Assembly: GCA_018296165.2 (NCBI GenBank)
Contig: JACKQL020000088.1
Location: 124,001 to 188,000 of the forward strand
Reading direction: 5' to 3'
DNA from: Termitomyces sp. T153
Lineage: Eukaryota > Basidiomycota > Agaricomycetes > Agaricales > Lyophyllaceae
DNA: 64,000 bases
In this document: piece after piece, positions 10,977 to 21,380 of the stretch
Position numbering within the stretch: position 1 is the stretch's first letter
How the letters are laid out: the number at the start of each line of letters is the position of its first letter
Made by a program: the position numbers and the translations under genes
The notes under the pieces: model-generated
The model's input: only the letters and a program-made list of their open reading frames with translations
Databases searched by the model: none
Told to the model about the DNA's origin: nothing

Positions 10977-12252
10977 CTGCCTCCACCTAGGACCATCCGC
11001 TCTCTGCTAAATCCTGTTGCTCCTCCACCTTCTCCATGGACCACACCTTCAACTGGGCTAGACACTCCCACACTCTCCACACCTCCAGCATGTGCTTCAT
11101 AGCCACCTGCATGGCAGTGTCCCATTTCTGCTGCAATGTGTCTCTCTCCCTCTGTGCCATATTACAATCCTCCTCCACCCTCTAAAGCTCCTCCTCTCGT
11201 GCTATTAGCACCATCATTAGAGCCTTGACCTGTTGACAAAGAAATACCTCTGTGATCAAAGGCATGGGCTCTGGAGAACTTGAAGGCCACTCCAACAGTG
11301 CATCTGAGCTAGGGGAGTAGATGTGGGGCTCTGGAAGACCTGCCATTGCTGCCTGATCCTGCAGCCTCTTACTAGGCCCAGCCTTTGGCAGTGAGAAGGC
11401 CCTCTGCTTCTCCTTGTCCAATGCCGCTGATGCCCCCTCTCTCCTCCCACCTTCCCTACCAGCCATTCTGTATTCCCCTCCCTTTCCAACCCCAACCCCC
11501 ATCCCAACACCCTGGCCTTCCATGCCTCACCCAACTGCTTCTGCACCCATCTCTTGTCCCACCCCTGCTCTGCAGTAATGCAAGCTGCCTACCATTCTAG
11601 CAAAATTGAACACTTCTTGTGCCTCACATAGCACAGAAGGCAGATAGAGGTATCATGGCAGGAGCCCATGGAGGGCCTATCAAACTTGCAGGCCTCATGC
11701 AGCACAGAAGGCAGACAGAGGTATCATGGCAGAAGCCTGTGGAGGGCCCATCAAACTTGCAGGCCTCCTTTTGCCAGGCACAGAGAGTACACTAAAAAGC
11801 AACTAATCAACAACATGACAAGAAGGGACTTGAAAACTCACTGGGGCCTTGTTCAAACACCACACTAACATTGGAGGACCCCGTGCCCACTTCAATGCCC
11901 TCATAAACACTTCTGCCATCACCTCCACCTCTGGAATTTGCTGCAACTCCAGAATCCCCTCAATGTCCCCTGCCACCAAACTTGACCTTGCAGGATGGGC
12001 TCTAGCTCACCCCAAGCCCCTCTCACAAGTAGAGCCCCCAACAAACCCACTACAGCCATGAACAATTCTGTAAAGCTCAATTAACTGCCCTGGGAAAGCA
12101 AGATAATGTTACTCACAACTCTGGTACATGGTGGCTACTCTCTGCCATCAGTTGAACTCTTCTTGCTTGCTATCATACTCCATCCACTTGCAATTGTTGT
12201 TGGAAAATAATGAGGAAGAGGATGCAGACAATGAGGAGGTGGAAGAAGACAT
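10977..12252 (-). pseudogene. Antisense accessory gene of E1, 5' half with Cys module
   Basis: This minus-strand gene starts at ATG 12252-12250 (MSSSTSSLSAS) with the conserved stretch EYDSKQEEF (E3: VYDSGGEEF). Intron 1 is in the same place as in E3 and still has a GTGAGT donor. A Cys-rich module spaced C-X2-C-X6-C-X15-C-X2-C follows at about 11620-11780. The final C-X6-C (CYVRHKKC) is displaced by a 71-bp tandem duplication. The basic patch and coiled-coil part (MEEDCNMAQRERDTLQQKWD) run into the C1 insertion. Broken by stops, frameshift and insertion; function unknown. Confidence 0.7.
11631..11772. repeat. 71-bp tandem duplication in E1 Cys module
   Basis: Units starting at 11631 and 11702 both begin GCACAGAAGGCAGA and end near CAAACTTGCAGGCCTC. 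The 71-base period shifts the reading frame of the accessory gene. E4 has one copy. Confidence 0.8.
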
Positions 12253-12464
12253 GAAAAGATTTTGGAAATCTTGGGGTACGTACAAACCTTTTAATTGATT
12301 GGAAAGAACCCCCTGACAAATAGCAGCTATGCTTTGACTTTGTCTCCCATGCTGCTGCCACTCACTGCAGCTTGATCAATATTACTTGGCTTTGATTCCC
12401 ACACTCCTGCCAATCCCAATCTGCACCCTGCATCTCAAGAGTCTTAACACTGAAGGGGGGGTGA
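12253..12464 (+). other. E1 3' end with polypurine tract
   Basis: This is the short stretch between the start of the antisense gene and the right LTR. It holds CTTTTAATTGATT, conserved in E2 and E4 and possibly part of the antisense promoter. It ends with the polypurine tract TGAAGGGGGGGTGA (about 12451-12464) next to TGTCACAACCC. Confidence 0.7.
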
Positions 12465-12928
12465 TGTCACAACCCATTTCCTAGACCTCTGCACATCATT
12501 CCCAACCTGCCTGCTCCCCTGGAGTTCCTCCCAACTCTCCATCAAACTCCTCCAACTATTGTCTACCCTCCATGCCCACTCTGGCTAACTTTAGTGCTTC
12601 TCTGGCTAACTTCAACAACTTTTGGCTGACTCAGATGCCTTCTCTACAGCCCCCCACACTTCCTCTAGCCCTCCCAAACCCCTAAAACCATCTCCCCACA
12701 GTTCCTGACTCCATTCCACATCGCCCTGGCTTCCCCAATCTACTCTGGAGTATTATGACAACCTCAGGATGGCCCACATTCCTATTTGATCCCATCAAGA
12801 TATCAATATAGCTCACCCCCTGATCACAACTGACACCTATTGACTCTGCCTAGCTCTGCCAAGCCCCACCACTGCACCCATTGTTCCTTGGAGCACTCTA
12901 GTAGTTGGTATATAAGTTGTAGAGTAGC
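12465..12928 (+). repeat. E1 right LTR, first part (split by E2)
   Basis: This is the U3 part of the LTR, from TGTCACAACCC to just beyond the TATA-like TATATAAG (12910-12917). E2 is inserted at AGAGTAGC, and the LTR resumes at 26035. The five bases GTAGC at 12924-12928 are repeated at 26035-26039 as the target site duplication of E2. Confidence 0.88.
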
Positions 12929-14105
12929 TGTCATGACCCGTTCCCTGAAGCCCCGAACACCACCCGACAAACCCTCACTCCCCTGGAACCCCCCGATGCT
13001 TCGTTGAACTTCTCCAGCACTCTACGCCTACTTCAGCTAACTCCAGCACCTTCTCAGTTAACTCCAATGGCCCCCTGGCCAACTCCAACATCTTCCCCGC
13101 AGCCGCTGGCGCTTCCCCTGGACTTCCTGAGCCCCTGAGACCACTCCCCTGCCATGCCTGACCCCATTACATGTCATCAACTTGACACCCTGGCTTCCCC
13201 AACTTATCCTGGAGTATCATGACAGCCTCAGAATGGACTGCATTGCAATTGATCCTATCAACATATCAATGCAGCCTACTCTCTGATCGTAACCGACACC
13301 TGTCGACTCTGTCGAGCTCCACCAAGCCCCGCCACTACAGCCAATGTCCCCAGAGCTCTTCAGTAGTTAGTATATAAGATATAGAGTAGCTCTTCGTACT
13401 CTAGGCTTGATATTGCTTAACATTACCTATGGTCTAATTGGTTCCTTCTTGTGTTTCGTGTCTCATGTTTCATTTTTCTTATCTCAGTCTCCCAGTCTTA
13501 TCTCAGTCTCCTGGTCTTATCTCAGTCTCCCAGTCTTATCTCAGTCTCCCAATCTTGTCTTGTCTCCATTTTGTTATCATTCTCGTTATCGTTTTGTATC
13601 TCCATGCGAATCCATTCTTGTTCCATCTCGACTCCATTTCATTTTGTCCAACGCTGTCTCAGTGACTCCATCCGGCTGTTGTGCCCAAGTCTTCCTCAAC
13701 CTTAACGACTATACAAACTCTGCGATTATGATTATGAACCCCAACACTCCTTTGCCAGATCCGAACCTTGCTCTTGCTCAGTCCCAGACTCCATCAACCC
13801 CAATTGATCCTCCATCAAACCCTGGCTCTGCTCCCATTGATCGCATAGCCTCCTACCCCTTCATGTCTGCAAATCTCCCATACGGTCTTCTGCCTGAACC
13901 CCGCCAAGCCCATTCTGTTTCCTTGCAATCCGACTTCTTCAGACCTCTCCGGACCTGTTCGGATCACATCCCACTGACTATCCACATAAGCAATCAGTGT
14001 CCAGAATGCTTTCAAGTGTCCAGTTGCCAAGTGCAAGGGGATCATGCCCGCCTAGTAAGGACTTGCTCAGTGCAGCTAAGCCCCTAGAGTCAGCAGAACC
14101 TGACA
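12929..14105 (+). repeat. E2 left LTR
   Basis: It starts TGTCATGACCC and ends AACCTGACA. The TATA box TATATAAG is at 13371-13378, and the inferred RNA start AGGCTTGATATT is 32 bases downstream at 13403. Repeats of a 19-base CAGTCTCCCAGTCTTATCT unit follow the start (about 13480-13560). A long open frame inside the LTR has no supporting domain and mostly reads these repeats. Confidence 0.9.
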
Positions 14106-14118
14106 TAATATCAAGACT
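14106..14118 (+). promoter_or_regulatory. E2 primer site complementary to its RNA start
   Basis: TAATATCAAGACT directly follows the left LTR. Its complement matches the consensus RNA start AGTCTTGATATT found in E2's right LTR and in E3. The left LTR itself now has one mismatch (AGGCTTGATATT, 13403-13414). No tRNA-type primer site is seen. Confidence 0.75.
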
Positions 14119-16481
14119 CTACCTTACTCTGTCTGTGATGCCCGCATTATCTCCACACACACAGTCAATAACTCCGATGTCTATGGTCTACCCATGCCTG
14201 AAAACCCTTATGATTCATACAGCCCTGCCCAATTTGCTGAGGCACATTGAGTTGCAGATCTGACACCAAATGTCCCCTCCACTCTGGTTACATCTATACA
14301 ACAGCTCCCCCTACAGACACCCTCCCCAACCCACACCCAACCTCAAACCCCTTACACAGACCATCAAATCATCTCCCACTCCACCCTTACCCTCTCCGCC
14401 AACTCTGTTCCCTCACACAAAGTTGACTCCAATGTCACCCAAAGAACAGCATTCTAAAACCTGGCAACCATCTGACCAAATGAGCAACAATGTCTCTGAC
14501 ACTGCGCCAACCCTCCAACAAACAATAACGCCAACCCGCCATGAAACAGTCACTCATTGCACAAAGGATCACCAGCCATGATGAGACCACTGAGAACATG
14601 CTTCCCCGAAGCCCACCTATGGATCCACCAACCCACTAGCAACCCTGCAGACTGATGAATGTGACTAATCACCAACAACATTACCAAACCCTACTATCAA
14701 CCACCTAACCCTCACCACAATCACCCCCAAGGAACTATGCCCTCTGACAATTAGCCCCGAAATCGCCAAAATCAAACTCAACCCAACAACCCCAACAATA
14801 GAGCAAGAACTCCAGACCTAGGCTATGCTCCAACCCCAGAACCTGCTTCCAGTCAGTTGGGAACCTTGGTTGACTCAGCTGTCACCTCCACCCAACAAAT
14901 GAAGGGGCCCCAACACCTCCAACCTGACCCCAACAACCCCGGAACAAGACCAAGACATCCCCGAGCTTTTAGATGGTCAGGAAAAGGATGGCTATGCACC
15001 TCCACCCTGCTGCCTAAAGCACAGCCCCCAAAGTTAACAAGGAGAACCACAGCACCCCAACTCTCGACAAGGGACAACTCTGGACTGCGCCGCTATTTCA
15101 ACACCTTCTCCCACACAATCCAGAATCCCCGACATTGAGGACCCTTGATGCCAACCCTCCCTGCATGCCACTCCCAAACCTAAACTCCACCACCAGACTC
15201 CGCCACCTCCTACAAAGGAACCCCCAGCATAGGAGCCACCCCAAACTAGCTATAGGAAAAAGGACCCTATACAAAGTAGTTCCCCTAAGTACTCTAAATT
15301 TGCTGACATGTTCATATAAGGAAGGGAGAAGCCCCACCAGCATCCAGAGAATGTTGATCAGCCGCTCAAGCAACCTGATGACCCAAAGGGCACACACTCC
15401 AATATCCTTAAAAGGCCCCCCCCCACTTGGCTCAATGACTTAAACAACTCCACGCCAGCCCAAAACTGCCCAACCCACCCCTCTGACCCACTCCGAACCC
15501 CTTGACGCAGCTCCAGACTCTGGCAACATGACTCCAGGGCCTCCACTCTGACTCCGACATTTGATCAAGGGGACCTATGGCGCCAACCCAACAACGATGC
15601 CCTGGTAGCCCCAACTCCGCAACATAAATCACCCCCAGCTCCAAATCCCACCCCTATGCTGGAATATGTCCATCAAACAGGGACCACATTATTAGAGTAC
15701 CCAGAAGCAAGCCACATGTGAAGTATCCTCTTTGGAGTACCCAGAAGCAGGCCACATGCGAAGTACCCTCTCCGGAGTACCCTAAGATTGCTGATGCCCT
15801 CCCCAAAAAGATGCTGCACACCCTGACAATAATTTGACACTGAAGGAAGTGCTGCCCACCCACAACCAGCAAAGGACATCACATGCCATGACCCTGCCCT
15901 CAGAGTCCCAGCCCACCACTGTCCCACTCCCCTTGCCTAACACAGATCGCTCCCAATGAGAAAACGAAACAAAACTCTGGGATCCTCCAAGTAATTCCTC
16001 CCAAAAGTTTCACACACCCCCGGAGGACCCAACCACAACTGATGGAGATCAACCCTGGAGCCCAAGAAATGATGAAGTGGCCCCTCCAACTCTGCCCCAA
16101 ACCCTTGAGGGACAAGAGACAACCCCCAAGGAAGCATACCAAAACCTACCCTGCCCCCCCCATTTGTAGTAACCCCCAGACCACTCCAGAACACAAGTGG
16201 GAGAATGCCCTAACTCCATCAACAGACTAAACCCACCCCCCAACCCCCATACCAACCCCAGACCCCTGGCCCTTGTGCTGGGAATGACAGACCAACAAAA
16301 TGTGTTTTGGGCCCATTTCCCTGCTCTGCAAACCCCAAAGTCTTTCCGCTGGGACAATCTGTTGCCAACCAGACCCCACACTACTCCTACCAAAAGAAGC
16401 ACCCCAAGCCCTAGAAAACAAAAGCAATGTCACATAGGTGGCCTAGGACCTGCAGACCCCAACTCTGGACCAGGAGAACTT
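14119..16481 (+). other. E2 non-coding leader
   Basis: This internal sequence has no domain-bearing frame on either strand. It aligns piecewise with the reverse complement of E3 19150-21367 and with E1 1-4313. The five bases AACTT at 16477-16481 are the left copy of the E3 target duplication. Confidence 0.65.
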
Positions 16482-17646
16482 TGTCAGGGTCCGCTGACCT
16501 CGGGGGCGCAGCTGCACTGGGCGAGTCCTTACTAGGCGGGCGTGATTCCCCTGCATTGGTGACCGGACACTCAAAGACATTCCGGGTCCTGGTGGTTTGC
16601 ACGGGTAATTGGGGAGATGTGATCCAGACAGATCCGGGAAGGTCCGGAGAAGTCGGATTGTGGGGAAATGAGACGGTCTTGGCGGGGTTCAGGCAGAAGG
16701 CCGTACGGGAGATTTGCGGAAGCAAGGGAGTAGGTGGCTGTGGGATCAATGGGGGCGGAGCCGGGGTTTGATGGGAGATCATTTGGAGTTGATGGAGTCC
16801 GGGACCGAGCGAAGAGTGAGGTTCGGACCTGGTAAGGGGTGTCGGGGTTCGTAATTATAATCGCGGAGTTCGTGAGGTTGTTAGGGTTGATGAAGAATTG
16901 GGCACAAGGGTCAGACGACGTCACCGAGATGGCGTTGGACGAGACATTATGGAACAAGAGTAGATTCGAGTGGAGGTACGAAACGATAACGAGAACGATA
17001 ACGAAAAGGGGACGAGACAAGACCGGGAGACTGAGATAAGACCGGGAGACTGAGATAAGATCGGGAGACTGAGATAAGACCGGGAAACTGAGAGTAAGGA
17101 GAAAGAGATACGAAAACGAACACGAAACACAAAGAGGAAACAATCAGACCATAGGTAACGTTAAGCAATATCAAGACTGGAGTACGAAGAGCTACTCGAT
17201 GACTTATATACTGACTACCGGAGGACTTCGGGGTACGTCGGCTGTGGCGGCGGGGCTTGGCGGGGCTTGACAGAGTGGCCGGGTGTCGGTTGTGATCGCA
17301 GGTCGTGCCGCGCTGATACGTTGATGGGATCGCGGGTTGTTCCGAGGTTGTCGTGATATTCCGGAATAGGTCGGAGGAAGCAGGGTGTCGAGTTGATGAT
17401 GGGTGGGCGAAGATCAGGAATAGCGGGGGTGGTTCTCGGGGTTTGGGAAGCCCAGGGTAAGTGTCAGTGGCTGCGGGGCAGGCATCGAAGTTGGCCAGGG
17501 GGCCGTCGGAGTTAGCCGGGGATGTGTCGGAGTTAGCCGAAGTAGGCGTGGGCATGGGCGGAAGTTCGGCGGAGCGTTGGGGGTCCTTTTGGGGGTTCGG
17601 GGGTTTGATGGACGATGTGCGGGGCTTTGGGGAACGGGTCGTGACA
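16482..17646 (-). repeat. E3 downstream LTR (3' LTR in element orientation)
   Basis: The plus strand reads TGTCAGGGTCC...GGGTCGTGACA, 1165 bp, nearly identical to 21381-22545. It lies directly before the start of the antisense gene, so in that orientation it could act as, or contain, that gene's promoter; this is inference. Confidence 0.93.
17020..17095 (-). repeat. 19-bp tandem repeat in the E3 LTR
   Basis: Four units of AGACCGGGAGACTGAGATA, the last degenerate, lie head to tail just downstream of the inferred RNA start. The other E3 LTR has the same array. The E4/E5 subfamily keeps only one or two units. Confidence 0.85.
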
Positions 17647-17660
17647 TCACCCCCCTTTCA
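17647..17660 (-). promoter_or_regulatory. E3 polypurine tract
   Basis: On the minus strand TGAAAGGGGGGTGA directly abuts the LTR start TGTCACG. This is the expected plus-strand primer, and its GGTGA/TGTCA junction resembles that of chromovirus C1. Confidence 0.8.
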
Positions 17661-17856
17661 GCGTCGAGACCCTTCGAGACGCGGGGCAGGGCGGGGATCG
17701 GCGGGGCATGGGAGTCGAAGCCGAGCAATATTGATCAATCCGCAGCGAGTGATAGCGGCGTGGGAGGCGAAGTCGAAGCGCGGCCGCCGTTTCGTCAGGG
17801 TCCTCCTCACTCAATTTAAAGCTTTGGGCGTGCCCCGGGGTTTCCCAAATTTCGTC

Positions 17857-18987
17857 ATGTCTTCTCCCAGCGTTCCAGTGGTTTCTCCCGCCGATTTAGA
17901 CGAGGTGGTGGTGTATGACAGTGGGGGTGAGGAGTTCGAGCGTCGGCGCCGGGGTAGCGTTAGGGACCGGAGTCGTAAGTGTTGTCGAATTTTCCTTTCG
18001 GGATGGTTAACGGGGTTCCGGTAGAGTCGTCCGTAGTAGTAGTGGTGGACTTTCCGGGGGTTCCGAAGCGGACCAAGTTTCGTCCCGCGGTGCCAAAGGG
18101 GAAGGGGGCGTCTTCGGTGGTGGTTCGGGGAAAGCGTCGAGCTTCCCCACCCTCGGGGGCGGGACCCAGCAAGAGGCCGCGTGGGCGCGAGTTGTCGGCG
18201 GGGCCACCCGAGTCTTCCCTCTTTTCCCCTGTCCCTGGCGTTCCCTCGGAGCGGTCGTCGAGTCCCTCCGCGCCGATTCCTTCAATCACGGAGGTCTTCC
18301 TTCGTAAGCAGGTGGAGGCCCTGACGACGTCGTTGGCAGTACGGGAGGGGGAGCTCCGCCGGGCGAGGGAGGATCGTGACGCGGCGCGGACGGAGAAGGA
18401 AGCGATGGAGCGGGAGAGGAATACTTCGGTGCGCGTGGCGACGGAGCGGGCGCTAGAGGTGCGGGGTCTGCGGGAGCGTCTGGCGCAGGTGGAGGGGCAA
18501 CCCGCGGGGGAAGCGGAGGGGCGGGGACGAGTTCCGGAGGGGGATGCGTTGTGGGCGGAGCTGGAGGCGGCGAGGCGGAGGGAGGATTGGTTGGCCAACG
18601 AGGCCGCCTCGGGTCGCGCGGGGATTCTTCGTGAGTTGTCTCCCGTTCCTTCGTTCGTTATTGACGGTTCATTTTCGGAGTTTAGGCTGGGTGCGGGAGC
18701 ATCGGGTCCTCTTGGACGGTGCCTCCGCGGCGTTCGCGTCGATTCAGGACGGGTTGACGCAGGGGTCCGCGGTCCAGCCTCCGGAGTTGCAGCAGGGAAT
18801 GGCGCGGTTGGAGAGGTTGCTGGCGGGGCATCGGCGACGCAATGCGGTGGCCCCGGGGTCGTGGTGGGAGGTGGCGGCCGACGCGGGGGAGGCATTGCCG
18901 GGGTTGGCGGAGATCCTAGCGGTGGTGCGGGCCCAGATGGAGGTCGACCTAGGGGTTGGGTTTCCGGGAGGTTCGGGGAGGGAGTGA
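17857..18987 (+). CDS. Antisense accessory protein of E3 (NLS plus coiled coil), intact
   Basis: This is an unknown protein encoded opposite to LTR transcription. Exons 17857-17974, 18025-18630 and 18686-18987 are joined by introns of 50 and 55 bp (GTAAGT...GTAG and GTGAGT...TTAG) and give 341 residues ending in GGSGRE. The N-terminus has an acidic stretch (DSGGEEFE) next to a run of Arg. A bipartite basic patch lies near GKRRASPPSGAGPSKRPRGR, followed by SITEVFLRKQVEAL. A long Arg/Glu-rich coiled coil spans roughly residues 115-200, and the C-terminal domain is conserved (WVREHRVLLDG, ELQQGMARLERLLAGH). The same exon order occurs in E1, E2 and E4. The Cys module of E1 and E4 is absent. A TTTAAA box lies about 40 bases before the ATG. 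It may be a nuclear, dimeric regulatory protein; this is unproven. Confidence 0.72.
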
Positions 18988-21367
18988 GGTGGGTGTGGGC
19001 CTCGTTTCTTGTCGCTCTTGGACTTGCTGCCTTCCCGCCTATTGTATATATGATTTTTTTGTACGCGAACATGTCACTTCTTGGTCCCTGGGCGTGTGAA
19101 GTGAGATTTTTAGTTTTGTCTAGTGAGTTCAGAGGCGGGGGTTACGCCCGCTAGTGCCGTCTGCGCTGGCTAGTCCCGGGGTTTGTCGGGACGGGGCGGG
19201 GCATCGCAGGAGGGCTCCCGGGGTCTGTCGGGGTTGGTGGGAGTTCTCCGGTGGGGTCCCCGGCATTTCGGGCGGTGTCGTTGAGTTCGCTTCTTGGAAA
19301 TTTTCGACTGGGGGTGTAGGGGACGTGCGCCGTTTTGGTAGTAGAGGGTGGCCTTTGAATTTTGTACGGCGCCCAACGGGTTCGGGGCTTTGGTTGTCTT
19401 GGCGGTGTGGTGGGCGGGGGGTAATGGGGGTCTTCCCATGGTCTAGCCCTTACGTCGGTATTGGTGGTGAAGGCGGGCGGGCCCTTTTTTATTGGCGGGG
19501 TTGGGTGAGGCGGGGTTCGTCTTCGCAGTATAGTCGGTCCGGGTCGGGGTTGTGTTTTGGAGTGCTGCGTCTGTGGGCGGGCCTGCTTCGGGTGGCGCTT
19601 TGGTGTGCTCCGGAGTGTCGATGACCGAGGGGGTAGGATGCGGGGTGATCAGTCCCAACCAGTTCCTTCGGGTCCGGGGCCCAATTTGGGGTTCCGGGTC
19701 ATCTACGTGATATTGCTCTCCTGACCAAAGGTAAGCCCGCGGCGGACAAAGGGGGTCTTACGTGTTTCTGATACTTCCTCGAGTTCGGAGGTTCGGGGGT
19801 CGGTGGTTCCTTCATCGGGAAGAAGTGGGTGGTCCCGGAGTCGACTCAAGGGTCACTTGGTGGGGGTTTGTTGGTTGTTCATGGTTGTTGGGGCGGCGGA
19901 AGGTCGGCCGCGGGAGGGCACTGGAGTGGGGCTCCCCGGGAGATGCGGCAGGGTCGGATTTACTCTTCGTTCGTGTTCCGGAGCGGTCCGGAGATTGTGC
20001 AAGTGCAGGGGTGATAGTGGGGGGAGGCACTGCCAGCTTGTCTGGAGGCCCCGGTGATGTGGTCCCTGTTTGGGCGGACATATTCCGGTGTAGGGGCGGG
20101 GTTCGGAGGGGGTGGTGATTTCTGTTGCGGAGTTGGGGCTACCAGGGCATCGTTGTCAAGCCGGCGCTGTGAGTCCTCTTGGTCAGATGTCGGGGTCGGA
20201 GCGGAGGCCCTGGAGTCGTGTCGCCAGGGTCCGGAGCTGGATTGATGGGTTAGGAGGGGTCTGGGTGGGACTGTTTCGGGCTGGCGCGGGGTCGTTTTGG
20301 GTCGTCGAGCCAGATGGGGGAGGTCTTTTGAGGATATGGGAGCGCGTGCCCTTGGGGTTGTCGGGTCGCTTAAATGGCCGATCGTTGTTTTCTGGATGAT
20401 GGTGGGGCTTCTCCCTCCCTTATATGAACATGTCAGCGAATTTAGAGCACTTAGGGAACTACTTCGTATAGGGTCCTTTTTCCCTATAGTTAGTTCGGGG
20501 TGGCCCCTATGCTGGGGATTCCTTCGTGGGAGGTGGCGTAGTCTGGTGGCGGAGTGTAAGCTCGGGGATGTTTTGGTCCTGTTCCGGGGTTGTCAGGGTC
20601 GGGTCGGGGAAGTCGGGGCCCCTTCATTTGTTGGGCGGAGGTGACGGCCGATCGATCGAGGTCCGGAAGCAGGTCACGGGGTTGGAGCATAGCCTAGGTC
20701 TGAGGTTCTTGTCCTGTGGTGGATTCGAGCTTGATTTTGATGGTTTCGGGGTTAGTTGTCGGAGGGTTTATTTCCTTGGAGGGGGTCGATAATAGGGTTT
20801 GGTGATGTTGTTGGTGATTAGTCGCGTTCGTCGGTCTGCGGGGTTGCTGGGGGGCCGGTGGATCCACAGGCGGGCTTCGGGGAAGCGCGTTCTCAGTGGT
20901 TTCTTTGTAGCTGGCGATCCTCGCGCTGTGGGTGACTGTTCCATGGCAGGTTGGCATTATTGTGGGTCGGAGGGCTGGCGCGGTGCCGGAGACCTTGTTA
21001 CTCATTCGATCGGATGGTCGCCAGGCTTTAGGATGTTATTCTTTGGGTGATGTCGGGGTCGACTTTGTGCGAGAGAGCGGAGTTGGCGGGGAGTGTAGGG
21101 GTGGGGTGGAAGATGAGTTGACGGTTTGCGCGAGGGGTTGGGAGTTGGGTGTGAGTTGGGGAAGGTGTCCGTGGGGGGAGCCGTTGTATGAAAGTAACTG
21201 GAGCGGAGGGGACGTTTGGTGTCGGATCCACGACTCAATGTGCCTCGGCAAATTGGGCAGGGCCGTATGAATCATAAGGGTTCCCCGGCGCGGGTAGACC
21301 ATAGACATCGGAGTTATTTGATTGTGTGTGCGGAGATAATGCGGGCATCACGGACGGGGTAAGGTCG
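18988..21367 (-). other. E3 non-coding leader
   Basis: About 2.4 kb lie between the 3' end of the antisense gene and the primer site. Open frames on both strands (for example 19154-19624 plus and 20694-21005 minus) reflect high GC content. They have no domain and no matching frame in E1, E2 or E4. A run of T after a TATATA stretch at about 19045-19060 could serve as the 3' end signal of the antisense gene. Confidence 0.6.
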
Positions 21368-21380
21368 AGTCTTGATATTA
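21368..21380 (-). promoter_or_regulatory. E3 self-priming primer site
   Basis: On the minus strand TAATATCAAGACT follows the upstream LTR directly. Twelve bases, AATATCAAGACT, are the perfect complement of the inferred RNA start AGTCTTGATATT (22066-22077, minus). This matches the Tf1-type self-priming layout, and no tRNA complement is present. Confidence 0.8.

Noticed and set aside
13407..14087. Open frame of 226 codons inside the E2 LTR, with a similar frame in E3 LTRs
   Set aside because: It mostly translates the 19-bp repeats, has no proper ATG near the start in the young copy E3, and contains no domain.
14106..14125. tRNA primer binding site after the E2 LTR
   Set aside because: No TGG start and no match to a tRNA 3' end; complementarity to the element's own RNA start explains it better.
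15690..15790. Direct repeats GGAGTACCCAGAAGCA as a possible CRISPR-like array
   Set aside because: Only two or three imperfect units inside a retroelement leader, with no regular spacers and a eukaryotic context.
17960..19072. 370-codon minus-strand frame in E3
   Set aside because: It lies exactly opposite the spliced antisense gene and follows from its biased codon use; the decayed copies do not preserve it.
19154..19624. 156-codon plus-strand frame after the antisense gene
   Set aside because: GC-rich composition, no domain and no matching frame in E1, E2 or E4.
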